Shown here piece after piece: positions 52,293 to 52,340 of a DNA stretch of 52,340 nt. The stretch is from an uncultured Saprospiraceae bacterium (GTDB taxonomy: Bacteria; Bacteroidota; Bacteroidia; Chitinophagales; Saprospiraceae). Both the position numbers and the translations under genes were made by a program. Each line of letters starts with the position of its first letter. The first letter of the stretch is position 1. The notes beneath the pieces are model-generated. The model made no database searches and was not told the origin of the DNA. It saw nothing but the letters and a program-made list of their open reading frames with translations. The DNA lies in contig CALGLU010000114.1 in NCBI GenBank assembly GCA_937959275.1, forward strand, positions 1 through 52,340. The letters run 5' to 3'.

Positions 52293-52340
52293 GTGCTCTG
52301 TCAAGATATAACTGACTAGTGCTTTTGGCGTATTTTGCAC
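52291..52340. mobile_element. Start of a third MITE copy, cut by the window end
   Basis: TAGTGCTCTGTCAAG begins at 52291, sharing the TA with element B, and continues to the window end. All 50 bases are the inverse complement of 49709-49758 with one mismatch, so an element A-type copy starts here in opposite orientation. Confidence 0.75.

Noticed and set aside
1-52340. tRNA, rRNA or SRP RNA genes
   Set aside because: I looked through the intergenic regions, including around ffh, and found no acceptable cloverleaf or rRNA-like stretch; reading by eye could miss a degenerate one.

Overview
The window looks like chromosome from a Bacteroidota member, most likely a marine Saprospiria/Lewinella-type bacterium; this is inferred from gene content, not from a marker-gene tree. 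Pointers are the many secreted lipoproteins with short Cys lipoboxes, a FISUMP-domain protein, a TMF-type repeat protein, a lipoprotein TamA homologue (TamL) next to TamB, secreted proteases with coathanger-like C-terminal regions, weak Shine-Dalgarno signals, and several TAnnTTTG -7 boxes, the Bacteroidota sigma-A type. No rRNA, tRNA, CRISPR or complete transposase gene was recognised.

Region by region. 1-2062: a two-RCK potassium channel whose 3' end is duplicated as a 173-bp direct repeat. 2063-7480: repeat-rich DNA with 21-bp minisatellites, a hairpin element in four copies and CTTATGTG repeats, holding a FISUMP lipoprotein-like gene and a kinase-like/CysQ-like gene pair. 7481-14594: the envelope pair tamB-tamL. 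14766-18320: an SDR oxidoreductase, a perfect-period 28-bp tandem array, a decayed luciferase-like oxidoreductase and a MidA-like methyltransferase. 18321-26664: four same-strand genes for exported proteins (two cytochrome c/beta-propeller proteins, a sugar-isomerase-like TIM barrel and an enolase-superfamily enzyme), which look like a periplasmic oxidation and isomerisation pathway. 27083-32563: a secreted metzincin protease, an amidohydrolase lipoprotein, an unknown lipoprotein and a MOSC protein.

32815-35272: a compact sugar-metabolism operon (BadF/GlcNAc-kinase-like, pfkA, Nudix). 35533-43673: housekeeping genes: prfB with a textbook programmed +1 frameshift, an FKBP lipoprotein, an NrnA-like DHH phosphoesterase, ndk, mutS2 and aroC. 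ndk and mutS2 are convergent around a strong hairpin. 43978-49392: three co-oriented exported proteins, a subtilisin-like protease, a TPR-CHAT (caspase-like) protein with a C-terminal membrane anchor, and a 17-residue-repeat TMF-type protein. This is the most intriguing functional module in the window. 49393-52340: a lipoprotein gene and ffh, bracketed by small elements with terminal inverted repeats that look like MITEs of an IS630/mariner-type (TA-target) transposon.

Non-coding repeats are unusually varied for 52 kb: at least three unrelated minisatellites (21, 28 and about 50 bp), two hairpin families, one MITE family and low-complexity gene-end repeats. Most lie at 3' ends of genes or between convergent genes.
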